Assembly: GCA_018524725.1 (NCBI GenBank)
Contig: JAEUWP010000316.1
Coordinates: 124,001-188,000 of the forward strand
Length of the DNA: 64,000 nt
Origin: Podaxis mareebaensis
Taxonomy: Eukaryota; Basidiomycota; Agaricomycetes; Agaricales; Agaricaceae
Direction: 5' to 3'
Translations under genes and position numbers: made by a program
Notes under the pieces: model-generated
Database searches by the model: none
The model's input: only the letters and a program-made list of their open reading frames with translations
Told to the model about the DNA's origin: nothing
Part shown: positions 1 through 10,284 of the stretch, in pieces
How positions within the stretch are numbered: position 1 is the first letter of the stretch
Layout of the letters: each line of letters begins with the position of its first letter

Positions 1-586
1 AAATTCTCACATGTGACATTGACCCTCTTGACATGTGCTCTACCAAAATCTGATCTACAGTGCTGGATTTTGTATCAGATGCCCAACTTGTCTCAGATCA
101 ATTTAACTGCCTCCACTCCAGTGCCAAACCAGGCCAGCAACTTGTCAACCACTTTGATGCTCAAATTCATTTCCATCAATGTCCCTCCCCACTGATAATA
201 ATATCAAAACTCAATATATACAATCTCTAAGTGTAGCTAGGGACTCTTCTTTCTCTTCTCCAGTTTCTCTTGTTGTTTCTTCTGATAGTTCCATTCTGAA
301 TAATCCTCATCTCTCTGTCACTTCTGCTTTTCTCATCTTTGGCTCTTCTGCTTCTGACATTCTCTCTTCTTCTGTCTGCCCCTGTGGGGAAGTCACTTCC
401 TCTGATTCTGAATCTTATGCTATTCATCTCAGTCTCTTTTCCTCCATATCTTTGGCAATTTCTCACAATTGTTCCTCTATCTCCTTTTTCACAGATTCTA
501 TTTCATCTGCAAAACTACTTTTTAATTACAGCCCCCACAGTGCTCACAAGGATGCTTTAGCTGTCATTCCTCTTCTCTGAGAATAG
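1..586. other. Unassigned low-complexity sequence
   Basis: Pyrimidine-rich on the plus strand (TCT/TTC runs at 240-560). A 133-codon open frame here is Ser-rich and looks like low-complexity sequence, not a protein. It could be the decayed 5' part of the neighbouring retroelement, but I see no motif to support that. Confidence 0.4.
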
Positions 587-1533
587 TTGTCTTCCTCTCC
601 CCTTAACAACATCCATTTCTGGTCAGTCCCCTTCTCTGAAAAATGGTCAGTTCATTTCCAAGTGCACAACCTTGCCAAGTCACTGCATATGCCTAATAAC
701 CCATGGTTCCCCATCTACACATCTATTGGATACATTTGCAACTACTACACCAACAAATGCCTCATCCTCTGGAGACAGAAATTGAATGTACCCAAATACT
801 ATGGCCATAATTGGCTCCACTTTACTAACCCTATAGACCAACCCCTGGAACCCAAATATGCCAAAGGCAGTACTTGGCTCTCAATGGGCCTTGGCATTGA
901 CCCCAACTTATACACACACTTCACATGCTGTGTAACTGACCATGCATCTACTGGTGCCTTCAGATAGCACTTCTTCCTAGGGTGCTACATCACCTCCTGC
1001 CCATGTGGCAAGGAACTTGAAACCAGGGACCACATCATTCATCACTGTCACCTTTATCATTGACTTTTAAGTATTCATTCCAATATCTATTGGCTTGTTG
1101 AGTTCCTCTGAGAAAACCTGGCAGCTTTTTCCTTTGCTGACCAGATACAAGGACTAGTCACTTTTAAGGACTACAACACTCAACAGCTTACTTGATGAGA
1201 GAGGCTTACTCTACATGGCACTCCCAACATTCACTAAAGGGCCTCTTCCTTCTCTCATATGTACACTTGCCTCATAGTTAGCTCCCTCTTCCCATCTCTC
1301 TTCTTCTTCATCTTTCTCTCTCTCTTTCTCATTTGATTGAGTGTATAATATATTTTGTGTTAGTTGTCTCATTGCTAGCTCCCTCACTCCCATCCTCTTC
1401 TCTTTCTCTTTTCTTTTCTCTCTGTTTCTTTTTCTGTTTTTTCTTTCTTTTAGGCTTCAGTACTTGGGACTGCTATCATGCACCCATTTGTAGTAGCTAG
1501 TCTATTGCAATAAATGTTGATATTAAAAAAAAA
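587..1533 (+). mobile_element. 3' fragment of a non-LTR retrotransposon
   Basis: The translation from about 600 matches the C-terminal region of RNase H-bearing non-LTR elements common in agaric genomes. A Trp-Ser..Phe stretch and a 'YAKGSTWL' stretch are followed by a cysteine cluster near 997-1,045 of the form CPCG..LETRDHIIHHC, then a 'FSFAD' tail. The frame is broken by a TAG at about 966 and later stops, so it cannot be functional. AATAAA at about 1,509 and a run of nine A at 1,525-1,533 look like the polyadenylated 3' end of the element. No reverse transcriptase is visible upstream, so this copy is 5'-truncated or its 5' part is too decayed to see. Confidence 0.65.
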
Positions 1534-1832
1534 TGAGGCTGTTCCTATTCCACAGAACAATTGTCCACTTGATGAAGCTGAGATGATTGCATTTGAGCAC
1601 TAGCTGGTAACAATGCAGGATTCTAGATTTATGCTAGAAGGGTATAATATATGACATGGTGAATGGAATGGAGATTACCTACCCTATGAAGACATTCAAG
1701 TTGGAAGATGGAGAACTGTGTTATATATCAGTCTTACTCACTTCATCTGGTTGCCACACACTAAGGGTTGGGCATGAGGCCTCTATCTATTAGAGAGTAT
1801 TCTTGCTTTACAGTCCTGTGATTGAACTTGTG

Positions 1833-1840
1833 TATATATA
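1833..1840 (+). promoter_or_regulatory. Possible TATA box
   Basis: TATATATA about 90 bp upstream of the ATG at 1,930. Position and sequence fit a core promoter for the five-exon gene that follows, but the surroundings are AT-rich, so it may be chance. Confidence 0.3.
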
Positions 1841-1929
1841 CACCACTCACAATAACTTCATGCTTCTTAATTCTATTGTTCTTTTTCTCTTTACCTTCTA
1901 CATCTGAGTCACTCTTTTTTGTTACCCCC

Positions 1930-3717
1930 ATGTCATCCATCTCTATTGATCAATTGCCCAAACTGCCTCTATGCCATCAGAAAGAATCAAAGGCCAAAGC
2001 AGTATACATTGAATCCTCTAATGTTGAGGAAGAGGTGAGATTTCACCATGCATTTGGAAAAATTGGCACTGACTTGGATCAGGTCAACTTCTTTGATGAA
2101 TCTGACAATTCAATGAGTCCTCCAGTCCCAAGTCAAATTCAAGTGCACAAAGCTGGGACCATGAGTGCTTCTACAGCCCATAAGAAAGCACAGAAAATTA
2201 TCAACTCACTTGCCACTGCCACTTCCAATACATACTCACTTGTGATAGATGAAGACCTGGAGCATGCCCATAAAGAGACTAATGCTAGTCTGAAGTGCTA
2301 TGGGAAATCATCAATGAAGACTGTCACATCAGTTTCTGCTCATCCAGGACCAGTAATACCTGTCCCCAAGTCCAAACCCAAGCCCAAGCCCAGGCTTGCT
2401 GTGAATTGCCCTATCATTCCACTTCTTTTAAGGGCCTCTAGATCAACTTTCAAAGTTTGTAATTCCAGTCATTTCAGAACCTCACACTTGACTGACATCA
2501 GCTTCAAGTGCACCAATAGCCCAGAGTATCATATCAGTGCAATTGTCTTACTCCCATTTGGTATTGATTGGGTAATTATAGATTTTATTCTCATCTTATC
2601 CTTTTCTGATCTGTCTCTATTCAGAATGAACATAAGAACACATTTCTGTATCACAATGGAAGGCAATATTTTCTATATGATTATACTAACCTAGACTCTC
2701 TTCTCAATCAACTCAAGAACTCCTGTCTTTGTAACCAGGACCTTAACATTGACCACTTAGCTGATTGCAAGCTAGCAGTCATAATGGATCACTCAGCTAG
2801 TAAACTATTAATAATCAACAAGACATGGTCAAATGAGGAGCTGACTACCTATTTCATGGAGTTATTTCCTGAGGTTTTTGCCTGGTATGAGCAGTGTATT
2901 GACCTATACATCAGCACTGTTAGTGAGCCTAGTGGTAGCCTGTTTGAGAGGTGCCCTTGGCACCTCATTGACTTTGGACATGAGAAGTTCAATGTCATCC
3001 ACTTCAAAGATATGAATACTCCAAATAGCAAGCAGATTATCAAGTACATGCTGAAATGGAAAACAAGTGATGGAAAACAGAAGTTATTCCTTAGTAAGTC
3101 CCTTAATCTATTTTATTGATCATTTACTCAGTGCTTTTTCAGCTTTCAATGTACAGATTCTTGAACACCTTGTCCTCAAATGGAAAGGTATTGAGGTCCT
3201 TGAAGAATTTCCAGACCTGGACAATAGAGATTCAGACTCATTGCCTCAAGAGGTCATAGACATCAAACATGAGATTATTGAGCTAAGCTCTGACATCAAG
3301 GATAATAGTAAGTCTTCCCATATTTGTCACTTCTCTATTGACATGGCTAATTACATACATCAGAACCCAATATGAATACATGTGTCCATCCACCATGCAA
3401 GAAGCCCAGGCTTGTAGGGAATAATAGTGTGTTCCTTATTTTTCCTCAATTATTAACTAATGATTATTTGGCTAGTGTCTGAAAGCAAGATAGCAATCCC
3501 AACCCTCATTGCCAGTTCCTTAGTGCCTAATGTCTCCACTGCACCCTCAACCCCTGTTCCAGTCAAGTGCACAGCAGGTCCTCTCTGGGCAACTGGGGAT
3601 CTGTCTGCACAGTTCTCATCATTGCTGATCATCAGCAATATATCTTCTGACCTCTTCACTGGACCTTCAATGAAGTGGCCTGTAGTTGACAATGATGACA
3701 TTGATTTCCTGTTGTAA
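1930..3717 (+). CDS. Uncharacterised protein, five exons, CpG-free
   Basis: Not recognised. Exons: 1930-2571, 2625-3093, 3143-3307, 3364-3426 and 3476-3717. The four introns of 49-56 nt are all GT-AG, phases match, and the 526-codon product has no internal stop. An in-frame ATG at 1,822 would add 36 residues, mostly hydrophobic. The protein is Ser/Pro/Lys-rich at the N-terminus, with a KPKPKPR run near residue 155. It has a probable folded core from about residue 215 to 375, including 'TWSNEELTTYF' and 'LFPEVFAWYEQ', and ends in 'NDDIDFLL'. Arg is encoded by AGA/AGG only, because the gene contains no CG. It lies between non-LTR remains, so it may belong to a mobile element, but I see no transposase or polymerase motif. 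The model is consistent; expression and function are unknown. Confidence 0.55.
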
Positions 3718-3883
3718 TAAAGTCACCTGACATGGACATCATACTTACCCACTCTTGATATCTTACTAGCCTTTATAGGCAATATACCTAGATATCTAGC
3801 TTACAGTCATTTTCACAAATACACTAGAACTTATCTAATAAACACACTGTCAGTTTGTGAAACCATTTTATGACATCTCACAT
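3718..3883. other. Spacer after the CpG-free gene
   Basis: AT-rich, no open frame or repeat that I recognise. Contains a short sequence near 3,866 resembling the start of the tandem repeat that follows. Confidence 0.4.
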
Positions 3884-4232
3884 GGCCTCAACTTTATGTG
3901 TAGCTTTATGATATTTGTGTGGCTTCAATTTTATGTGCAGTTTTATGATATTTTGTACAGCTCCAATTTTGTATATGGCTTTATAATGTTTTGCATGGCC
4001 TTGATTTTGTATGTGGCTTTATGATATTTTGTGCAGCCTCAATTTTGTACACAGCCTTATGATATTTCATGCAGCCTCAATTTTGCATATAGCTTTATGA
4101 TATTTTGTGCAGCCTCAATTTTGTGCATAGCTTTATGATATTTTGTGCAGCCTCAATTTTGCACATGGCTTTATGATATTTTGCATGTGGCTTTATGATA
4201 TTTGTGCATAGCTTTATGATATTTGCATGTAG
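3884..4232 (+). repeat. 38-bp minisatellite, about 8-9 units
   Basis: Head-to-tail copies of a 38-bp unit whose core reads gcctcaattttg, then a variable 5-7 nt, then agctttatgatattttgtgca. Copies differ at a few positions, mainly TG/CA changes. The last two or three units, after about 4,170, are shortened to the gctttatgatattt part. Non-coding and CpG-free like its surroundings. Confidence 0.85.
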
Positions 4233-4590
4233 GTCATACCTGGTGTGCAGGCTACAGATAAACTATACTATACAAACAATCTGATTATTATATAATGATA
4301 CATCCAATTTCTGCATGGCAACTCATTTTCATGCACAAAAGATGTTTCACACAGGACTTTTTATTTTTGTCCACATTGGAGCACCATATTTCCTGGCCTT
4401 TAATAATCCACATGGGGTGGAGTAATCAACCTCTTCAGCACACTAGGGTTTTTTTATCTGAGGTTAGCCATGTATCAACAGCCAAATTCTAGATCTATAA
4501 TCTCTTGTACAACCACAATCAGATAACATTGTATCCATAGTATGTCATAGCTAAGTACTCACATGTTTTGTAAGAGCCCCATGAGGTAGG

Positions 4591-4606
4591 GTTGTTGTTG
4601 TTGTTG
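4591..4606 (+). repeat. (TTG)5 microsatellite
   Basis: Five consecutive GTT/TTG units. It lies about 300 bp past the stop side of the minus-strand retroelement below. On that strand it reads (CAA)n and could mark the element's 3' end. Confidence 0.6.
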
Positions 4607-4903
4607 TATTCTGCATTTCTATACCACTACAAGCAAACTAACTGCTAAGATGTGGTGGGCATATACTAGGTAACTACACCCCTTGGCAGGGTGGTATCTA
4701 AGTAAATATATGGGGTTCTGAGGTGGTGTGTGGAGTAATCTGGTTGAAGTAAGAAATCTACTGGTTATACTGATGTAAATGCATTGTGCTGTTACTGCAA
4801 ATTGTCATAGTCAAAGAATCAAAGAATCATAGAATCATGGGTAAATTTTATGAATAATATAGAGATGGAGTTAGTTTGAGAAAATAAGTGTTGTGTCCAG
4901 TGG

Positions 4904-6660
4904 GTGAGTCATGGTTGGTTCTCTCCTCAGAATTGGTCTAGTGGTATGTCTTTGGCAGTGGGCATTTTTCATTCTAGTGGGCCTTTGCCAGTTTTGGTGA
5001 AGGCACCTGATTTCTCCATGAATTTGGCAAGTGCAGTCATCCCTTCCTTGGTTCCCAGGATATCTGGGAGGTATAGGGTTGCTGAGACACTACAGAGTAT
5101 GTAATGATATTGGTCATATTTGGGGCACAAGCAAATGATATAGTTGTGTGTTTGTAGGTCTTCCCCACATAGGCATGTGATGATTTCTGATGGTACAGCT
5201 GACCAGTAGTAATCCCTGAAGTATCTGTGTCCTGTCCTGCATTGAAGAACTTGACTGAACACCTCTCTTTTTTCTTCTAAATCCTGGAAGTGACTAGTTG
5301 GTTGGAGGGATAGTGGAATGCAGTTGGCACAGGTGTATTTCCCTGTTTGTATCTGGTTTTTCCATCAGCAGGTCCATTCAGTTAGGATGCATTCTTGTGC
5401 CCATCTGGAGGTGCAGGTTGTAGTGATTTCAGAGCTACTGGGCAATAGAGTTGCCTCTTTGGCCAGTTCATCAGCTTGGTCATTTCCTCTGATTTGGGAG
5501 TGGCCTGGGCACCAGGATACTGAGAGGTGGTAGTTGGAGTCAGCTTCTAGCCATTGGATGGCATTTTGGTAGAATGCATGTGCTAGGATCTGGCCTTGGC
5601 ATGGTTTCAGGTCAACTGCTATTGAGATGGCAGAGACATTGTCAGCAAAGATGTGTATATAGTGGATATTGGGGTGTGAGGTGGTGTATGTCATGGCCTC
5701 TTTTATGCCTATGACTAGGCCCATGAGTTCTGCATCATAGACTTCAGTGGTACCTCTGAGTCCAAGTTTGCACTTGAACACTTCACAACCAAGGTGGTAT
5801 CCAACTGCTGCTGTGCCTACTCACCAGAATTGCTTTTGGAATGATTTTTGCAAGCCATCTGAGTATACTATGAGGTTCTGGGTGATGGACCAAACTTTGT
5901 CTTTGAATTTGTGGTGATCTTTGGCAGCTTCTTTTTTGTCTGTGGGTTTGTCAACCACTGTTAGGCAGGTGCCAAAGAACTCTCTTGTTTTTTGCCATGG
6001 AGGTATGAGGAATGGGAAGATGCATTCATGTGTGGGGGATGTGTGGGTTGCTGTCTGTTGGAGTTGTGTTGGTTTGCCTTTCCTGCCTTTCAGCAGTATA
6101 GAGGGGAGTGGGGGAGGGACTGAGGGGGGTTGACCATGATACCAGTCATCTGGTAAACACTGAAAAATAGGGTTATTAGTACTGAGTTTATTGAAATGGA
6201 TTGCAGTTCTTTTTGTGATGGAATCTAGGTATAGGCCAAGGGGGGGGATAGACACTTCTATTTCTAATGCATGAATGGGGGTAGTTCTGAAGGTGGTGCA
6301 GATTAAGCAGAGAGCCCAGTTTTGGACTTTGTTTAGGATTTTTATGTGGAGTTGTTTACCAGTCCACCAGGCAGCACTTGCATAGGAGAGGATAGGGAGG
6401 ATGCATGTTCAATATAGGAGTCATAGGTGGGAGTGGGAAAGGCCTCTGACTGTGTTTGCTAGCATTGAAATGCATGCAACTGCAGTTTCAGCTTTGGCTG
6501 CCATCTTGTTTACATGGTGGTTGAAGTGAAGTTTTCTGTCGAAGTAAACCCCTAGCCAGCATACTGTTGAGCTTGTTAGCACTTTGGATATCACGAGGTG
6601 GGGTATTATGATGGAGAGATTTTCTCACACAGGGTTGTAAACTAGTTCTCTTGCACTGGG
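4904..6660 (-). mobile_element. Decayed RT/RNase H non-LTR retrotransposon
   Basis: Minus strand, 5'-truncated. From about 6,600 downwards it encodes the end of a reverse-transcriptase region ('WLGVYFDRKL', then 'ILPILSYASAAWW', then 'FRTTPIHAL'), a linker, and an RNase H domain at about 5,860-5,400. All four acidic residues appear kept: YSDG, AEL, FADN and NDQADELA, the last after WCPGHSQIRG. It closes with a C.CG..LQT..H.I..C cluster near 5,170. TGA codons interrupt the frame at 6,421-6,423, 6,409-6,411 and 5,821-5,823, each plausibly an Arg CGA before C-to-T change. The domain order fits Tad/I-like elements. The loss of frame means it is inactive. Confidence 0.8.
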
Positions 6661-6699
6661 CACTCTCGAAAGAGGATGAACAACACAACCTCATACCAG

Positions 6700-7968
6700 C
6701 TGCACCTTCAACGAATACTTAACGTGGGTGTGGCCTGTGGAGATGGCAGGGGAAACGTATACAACATTGTTGGTTGAGATCACAGAAGCGCACCAGATTG
6801 ACCCGCCAAGATACCACAACGATCGGCCTTATCATATAACGGGCTGGAAATCGGAGAATCATGGTGCTGGGTGTGGTTACAACAAAGTCAGAGGCAGCCT
6901 AAAGACGAAGCGCAAAGTTCTTTGTTGGAATCGCCAACGTGATGAGGGTCAAACAAACTTAAATAACTTGATCCAGGTCGGACTCGGAAAGTTTACAATT
7001 TCGCTCCTTCTTCAACCCTTGCGCAGTTGTCATGAGCTAACTACAAATGCTTCGAGATCTTTGCCGGCGTAGCCTCGATCAGGAAGGAAGATTCCAGAAA
7101 CGATGAGATCCATTGGAACAAGAGCGAAAATAGGTGCTCATAAATCAGAATATGCTACGCGGACTACACCGGAAACACAATCGACACTCAACAATATGAT
7201 TAAGTCCAAGCCCCGACCGAGAATCGTTAATAAAGGCGCGCGGGGATAGGGTTCGACGGAGTGCGCTATCGTGATGTCGACGAACAGCGGTGCTTTGACG
7301 TTTCCTCTCTCCAGAGACAGTGGTTCACTGCGTGGGATAGATGACTTTTGCCAATGTATCGTACGGAGCCAGGCTGTCACCTGGGGCCTGATGTTTGGAG
7401 GAACATGTCTCCTTAAATAATTGCACGACCGGATCAGAGGAGGAAGCCTCAACGGCCTTCGATGTGTACCTGATTACGTCAGTGTGATTATTATAGATAA
7501 CGGGACCAATTGAGTACGGAATACCGATATACGGGCAGATTATCTACACGTGAAGTCGAAAAAAAACAATCACAAAGGCCGACTTCGATGCATCCACCCA
7601 GAAGTGACAATGGCAATCATAGGCAGACTAGTAATGCCGGAAAAAATTGATTCAATTCGTTCAAGGCGAAGAGAACCATTGTACCATAGAACTCGTAATA
7701 TTGGCTGTAATACCCTAGGACAAAGAATCTTATGTTGCGACAGTTTTCAATGGCTACGATGATTCATTGGAATGGCTACATACAGACAATCGGAATGTTA
7801 TTCATGGGCATAAGAAACTATACACTTGATCTGCATCTAGGTTGTAACTCGATTGGAGGAAGAAAGATGATGGGATGGAGCGGTGCATTTAGTGTGATTA
7901 TGCGAGAAGTAGAGGATATGACGGTTCGGAAGTAGCACAGCTAGGGTCAAAGGCAAAACTAGACTTGT
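6700..7968. other. Intergenic, nothing recognised
   Basis: Ordinary CG content returns here. Several short open frames exist on both strands, but none shows family motifs, fungal intron joins or composition like the neighbouring genes. It probably contains the 3' flank of the PABA synthase gene. Confidence 0.5.
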
Positions 7969-10284
7969 TTAGGCAGAGGCACCGAAGCTGTTGAGGACAC
8001 CATTGAGCTTGACGTTTGTCTCCTCCCATTCTGCGTCAGGATCGGAGAGGGCAGTGATAGCACCACCGGCACCGACAACCCACTCCTCATCACCATCCTT
8101 CTTCGAGTCGTGGAGGAAGACACTACGGATGGTGACGGACCAGTCACCACCGCCACCAGCGCACCAGTAGCCGAAGACGCCGGAGTATGGTCCTCGCTCG
8201 AAGCCTTCGATTTGCTGGAGGAGCTCAACACTGCGCTTCTTGGGGGCACCAGTCATACTACCTGTATTATCGGAGCGTTGTCAGTAAGTTCTCTATGAAT
8301 GAAGGAAAGAAGAGCGTACCAGGTGGCAGACTGCGCCTCAGGACTTCCCAACCCAAGCTATCATCGACCTCAACAGGGGTGCCCTCTGGCAACGAACCCT
8401 CAATCACACTGACAAGCTGCCACACGGTCTTGTACTCTTCAACACCACAGAACTTGGACACATCAACGTGCTCGCCAACTGCGTTGTGCAAATCGTGACG
8501 GATGAGATCGACGATCATCAAGTTCTCAGCAATCTCCTTGCGGCTTCCCGCCAGCATCTGTTCCGCAATTTCGCGAGTGATGTGCGGGAGTTTGCGGACT
8601 GTACCCTTAATGGGACGAAGCTGGCAGACGGCACCGGGGGAACGGGAATAGGAGAGGAAGCGTTCGGGGGAGGAGGAGAGGAAAGTGGTGGGGTGGAGGC
8701 GGAGGTAGCCGGCGTGGGGTGCTGCATTGGCGTTTCGGAGGACTTTGTATCGGTCCCAGGTGGAGATGCTTGCCTCCTTGGGCACGGTGATGTGAGTGAG
8801 GCCTGTGAGGCAGAGCTCGTAGGAGTCGCCTGAGAAGAGATACTCCTTTGAACGGTTAATGTCGGCGATGTACTGGGCGCGGTCGGGGAATTTGACAGTG
8901 ACTGGTTTGTCAGTCTTGACTAATGCAGCAGACGTGGCAGAGCCCTTGGGCAAGGAAGTGACTTGCTTCACTGTCTCCTGGATCCACTCGTTGTCGTTCT
9001 CAAGCAACGATTGAACCCAAACCTTTGAGTTCAATACGTCGACGACGATGGTGCGGTCGGCCCAGACAAAGTTAACGTCAGGGTGGTTGGTCTCGCTGTG
9101 ACCGCTCTGCCTAGGGACAGACACGCCCAAAGCACCGAAGCCGGCCTCGTAGGTTAGGTACCCAGCAAAGCCACCCCAAAAAGGAATGGCCGGGTCTCCA
9201 CCAGTGACTTTGCGTGCCTCACGGTACTCGTCAAGCCACGTCCAGAAGTCTTTGTCGGTAAGTTCATGACGTTGTTTCATGGTGCCGGTCGTGACCTCGA
9301 TGAAGTTCTCGTGCACAAAGTGGGTAAATTGGGGGGAGGAGTCGTTCAAACACGCAATGATAGAAAATTGGCCAGGATGGGCGGCACTATCGAGGAAAAC
9401 GAAACGCTTAGAGTCGTCGTTGGCACCGAGGAATTCGCAAAGATCGATGACAGAAAGGTCAGGCGCGTCGAAAGAGGTGTAAGTCACTTTGCCGAGGGTC
9501 TTGTTGAAGGCATGCGAGGAGTATCTTTGGGAGATGCGGGGCCAGATGTGGGAGCCAGGCAACTCGAGCTCGAGCTTAGGCATGAAGGACGGCCTGTTGC
9601 GCTGATTCCAGTCTTGTGCGAGCTTCCAGAAGTTCTGGAAGACCTTAAGACCTCCTTCATCGGTCAAGACGGATTCGGGGTGATATTGGACGGCCCAGAA
9701 TGGTTTTGTGAGATGCCTCACACCCATGACGACCCTGCCGTTCTCCTCGTCCTCCGACCAGGCCAACTCCTCAATTTCTCCTCCCTTCTTCGGCCTGATG
9801 TGAAGCGAGTGGTAGCGGACGACCTTGATATCGCCCAAGCCTTTGAAGATCTCGGTGCCCGTGTGATGAACAACGGAGACTTGGCCATGCTTCACGGTAC
9901 CGAGTCGGTGGAGGCTAGCGCCATGTTCGACGCCCAGGCTCTGCTGGCCCAAGCAGACTCCGAATATCGGCACCATATCCTTCTCTGCTACCTTCCATAG
10001 GTCACAAACGACACCAATATCGGTAGGAATATCTGGAGAACCAGGACCGGGACCGACTACAATTGCCGAGAACTGGCTGAGGACAGGAAGCAAATCCTGG
10101 ATGGTATGGGAATCATTCTTGATTACGTGCAACACAGACCCTGGGATGGCCTTCTTGATCAGGGCTGCGAGACTGGGATTGATCAGTCAGGCATGAAGAT
10201 GCAGGAAAAAACGACGAAGACGTACTTGTATGCAAAGGAGCAGTAGGAGTCAACCAAAAGGATATGGGGCTTTACTTCAGCCAT
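7969..10284 (-). CDS. ABZ1: Aminodeoxychorismate (PABA) synthase, bifunctional
   Basis: Makes 4-amino-4-deoxychorismate from chorismate and glutamine, the committed step towards p-aminobenzoate and folate. Exons: 10284-10226, 10172-8320 and 8261-7969 (734 aa). The N-terminal class I glutamine amidotransferase starts 'ILLVDSYCSFAYN' and shows the nucleophile in GVCLGQ and the His-Glu pair in YHPES. The C-terminal chorismate-binding half has 'LRPIKGT', whose Lys is characteristic of PabB and distinguishes it from anthranilate synthase (PIAGT). It also has the PGSMTGAPK motif, split by the second intron. Fusion of the two halves is normal in fungi. Both introns (53 and 58 nt) keep phase. The lyase that completes PABA synthesis is not in the window. 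Confidence 0.95.

Larger units (their letters stand above)
1..6539. other. CpG-free repeat-rich block
   Basis: Reading line by line I find no CG dinucleotide between position 1 and about 6,539, while the DNA to the right has ordinary CG frequency. The first CG is at 6,540/6,541. The block is AT-rich and holds retrotransposon remains, a tandem repeat and one frame-intact gene. Loss of CpG is the known outcome of cytosine methylation followed by deamination, and fungal genomes commonly methylate transposons. The edge falls inside a continuous reverse-transcriptase reading (Tyr-Phe-Asp-Arg-Lys is encoded across it), so it is not simply an insertion boundary. Confidence 0.85.

Noticed and set aside
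9266..10000. 244-codon plus-strand open frame opposite ABZ1
   Set aside because: Antisense shadow of a well supported gene; no motifs of its own.
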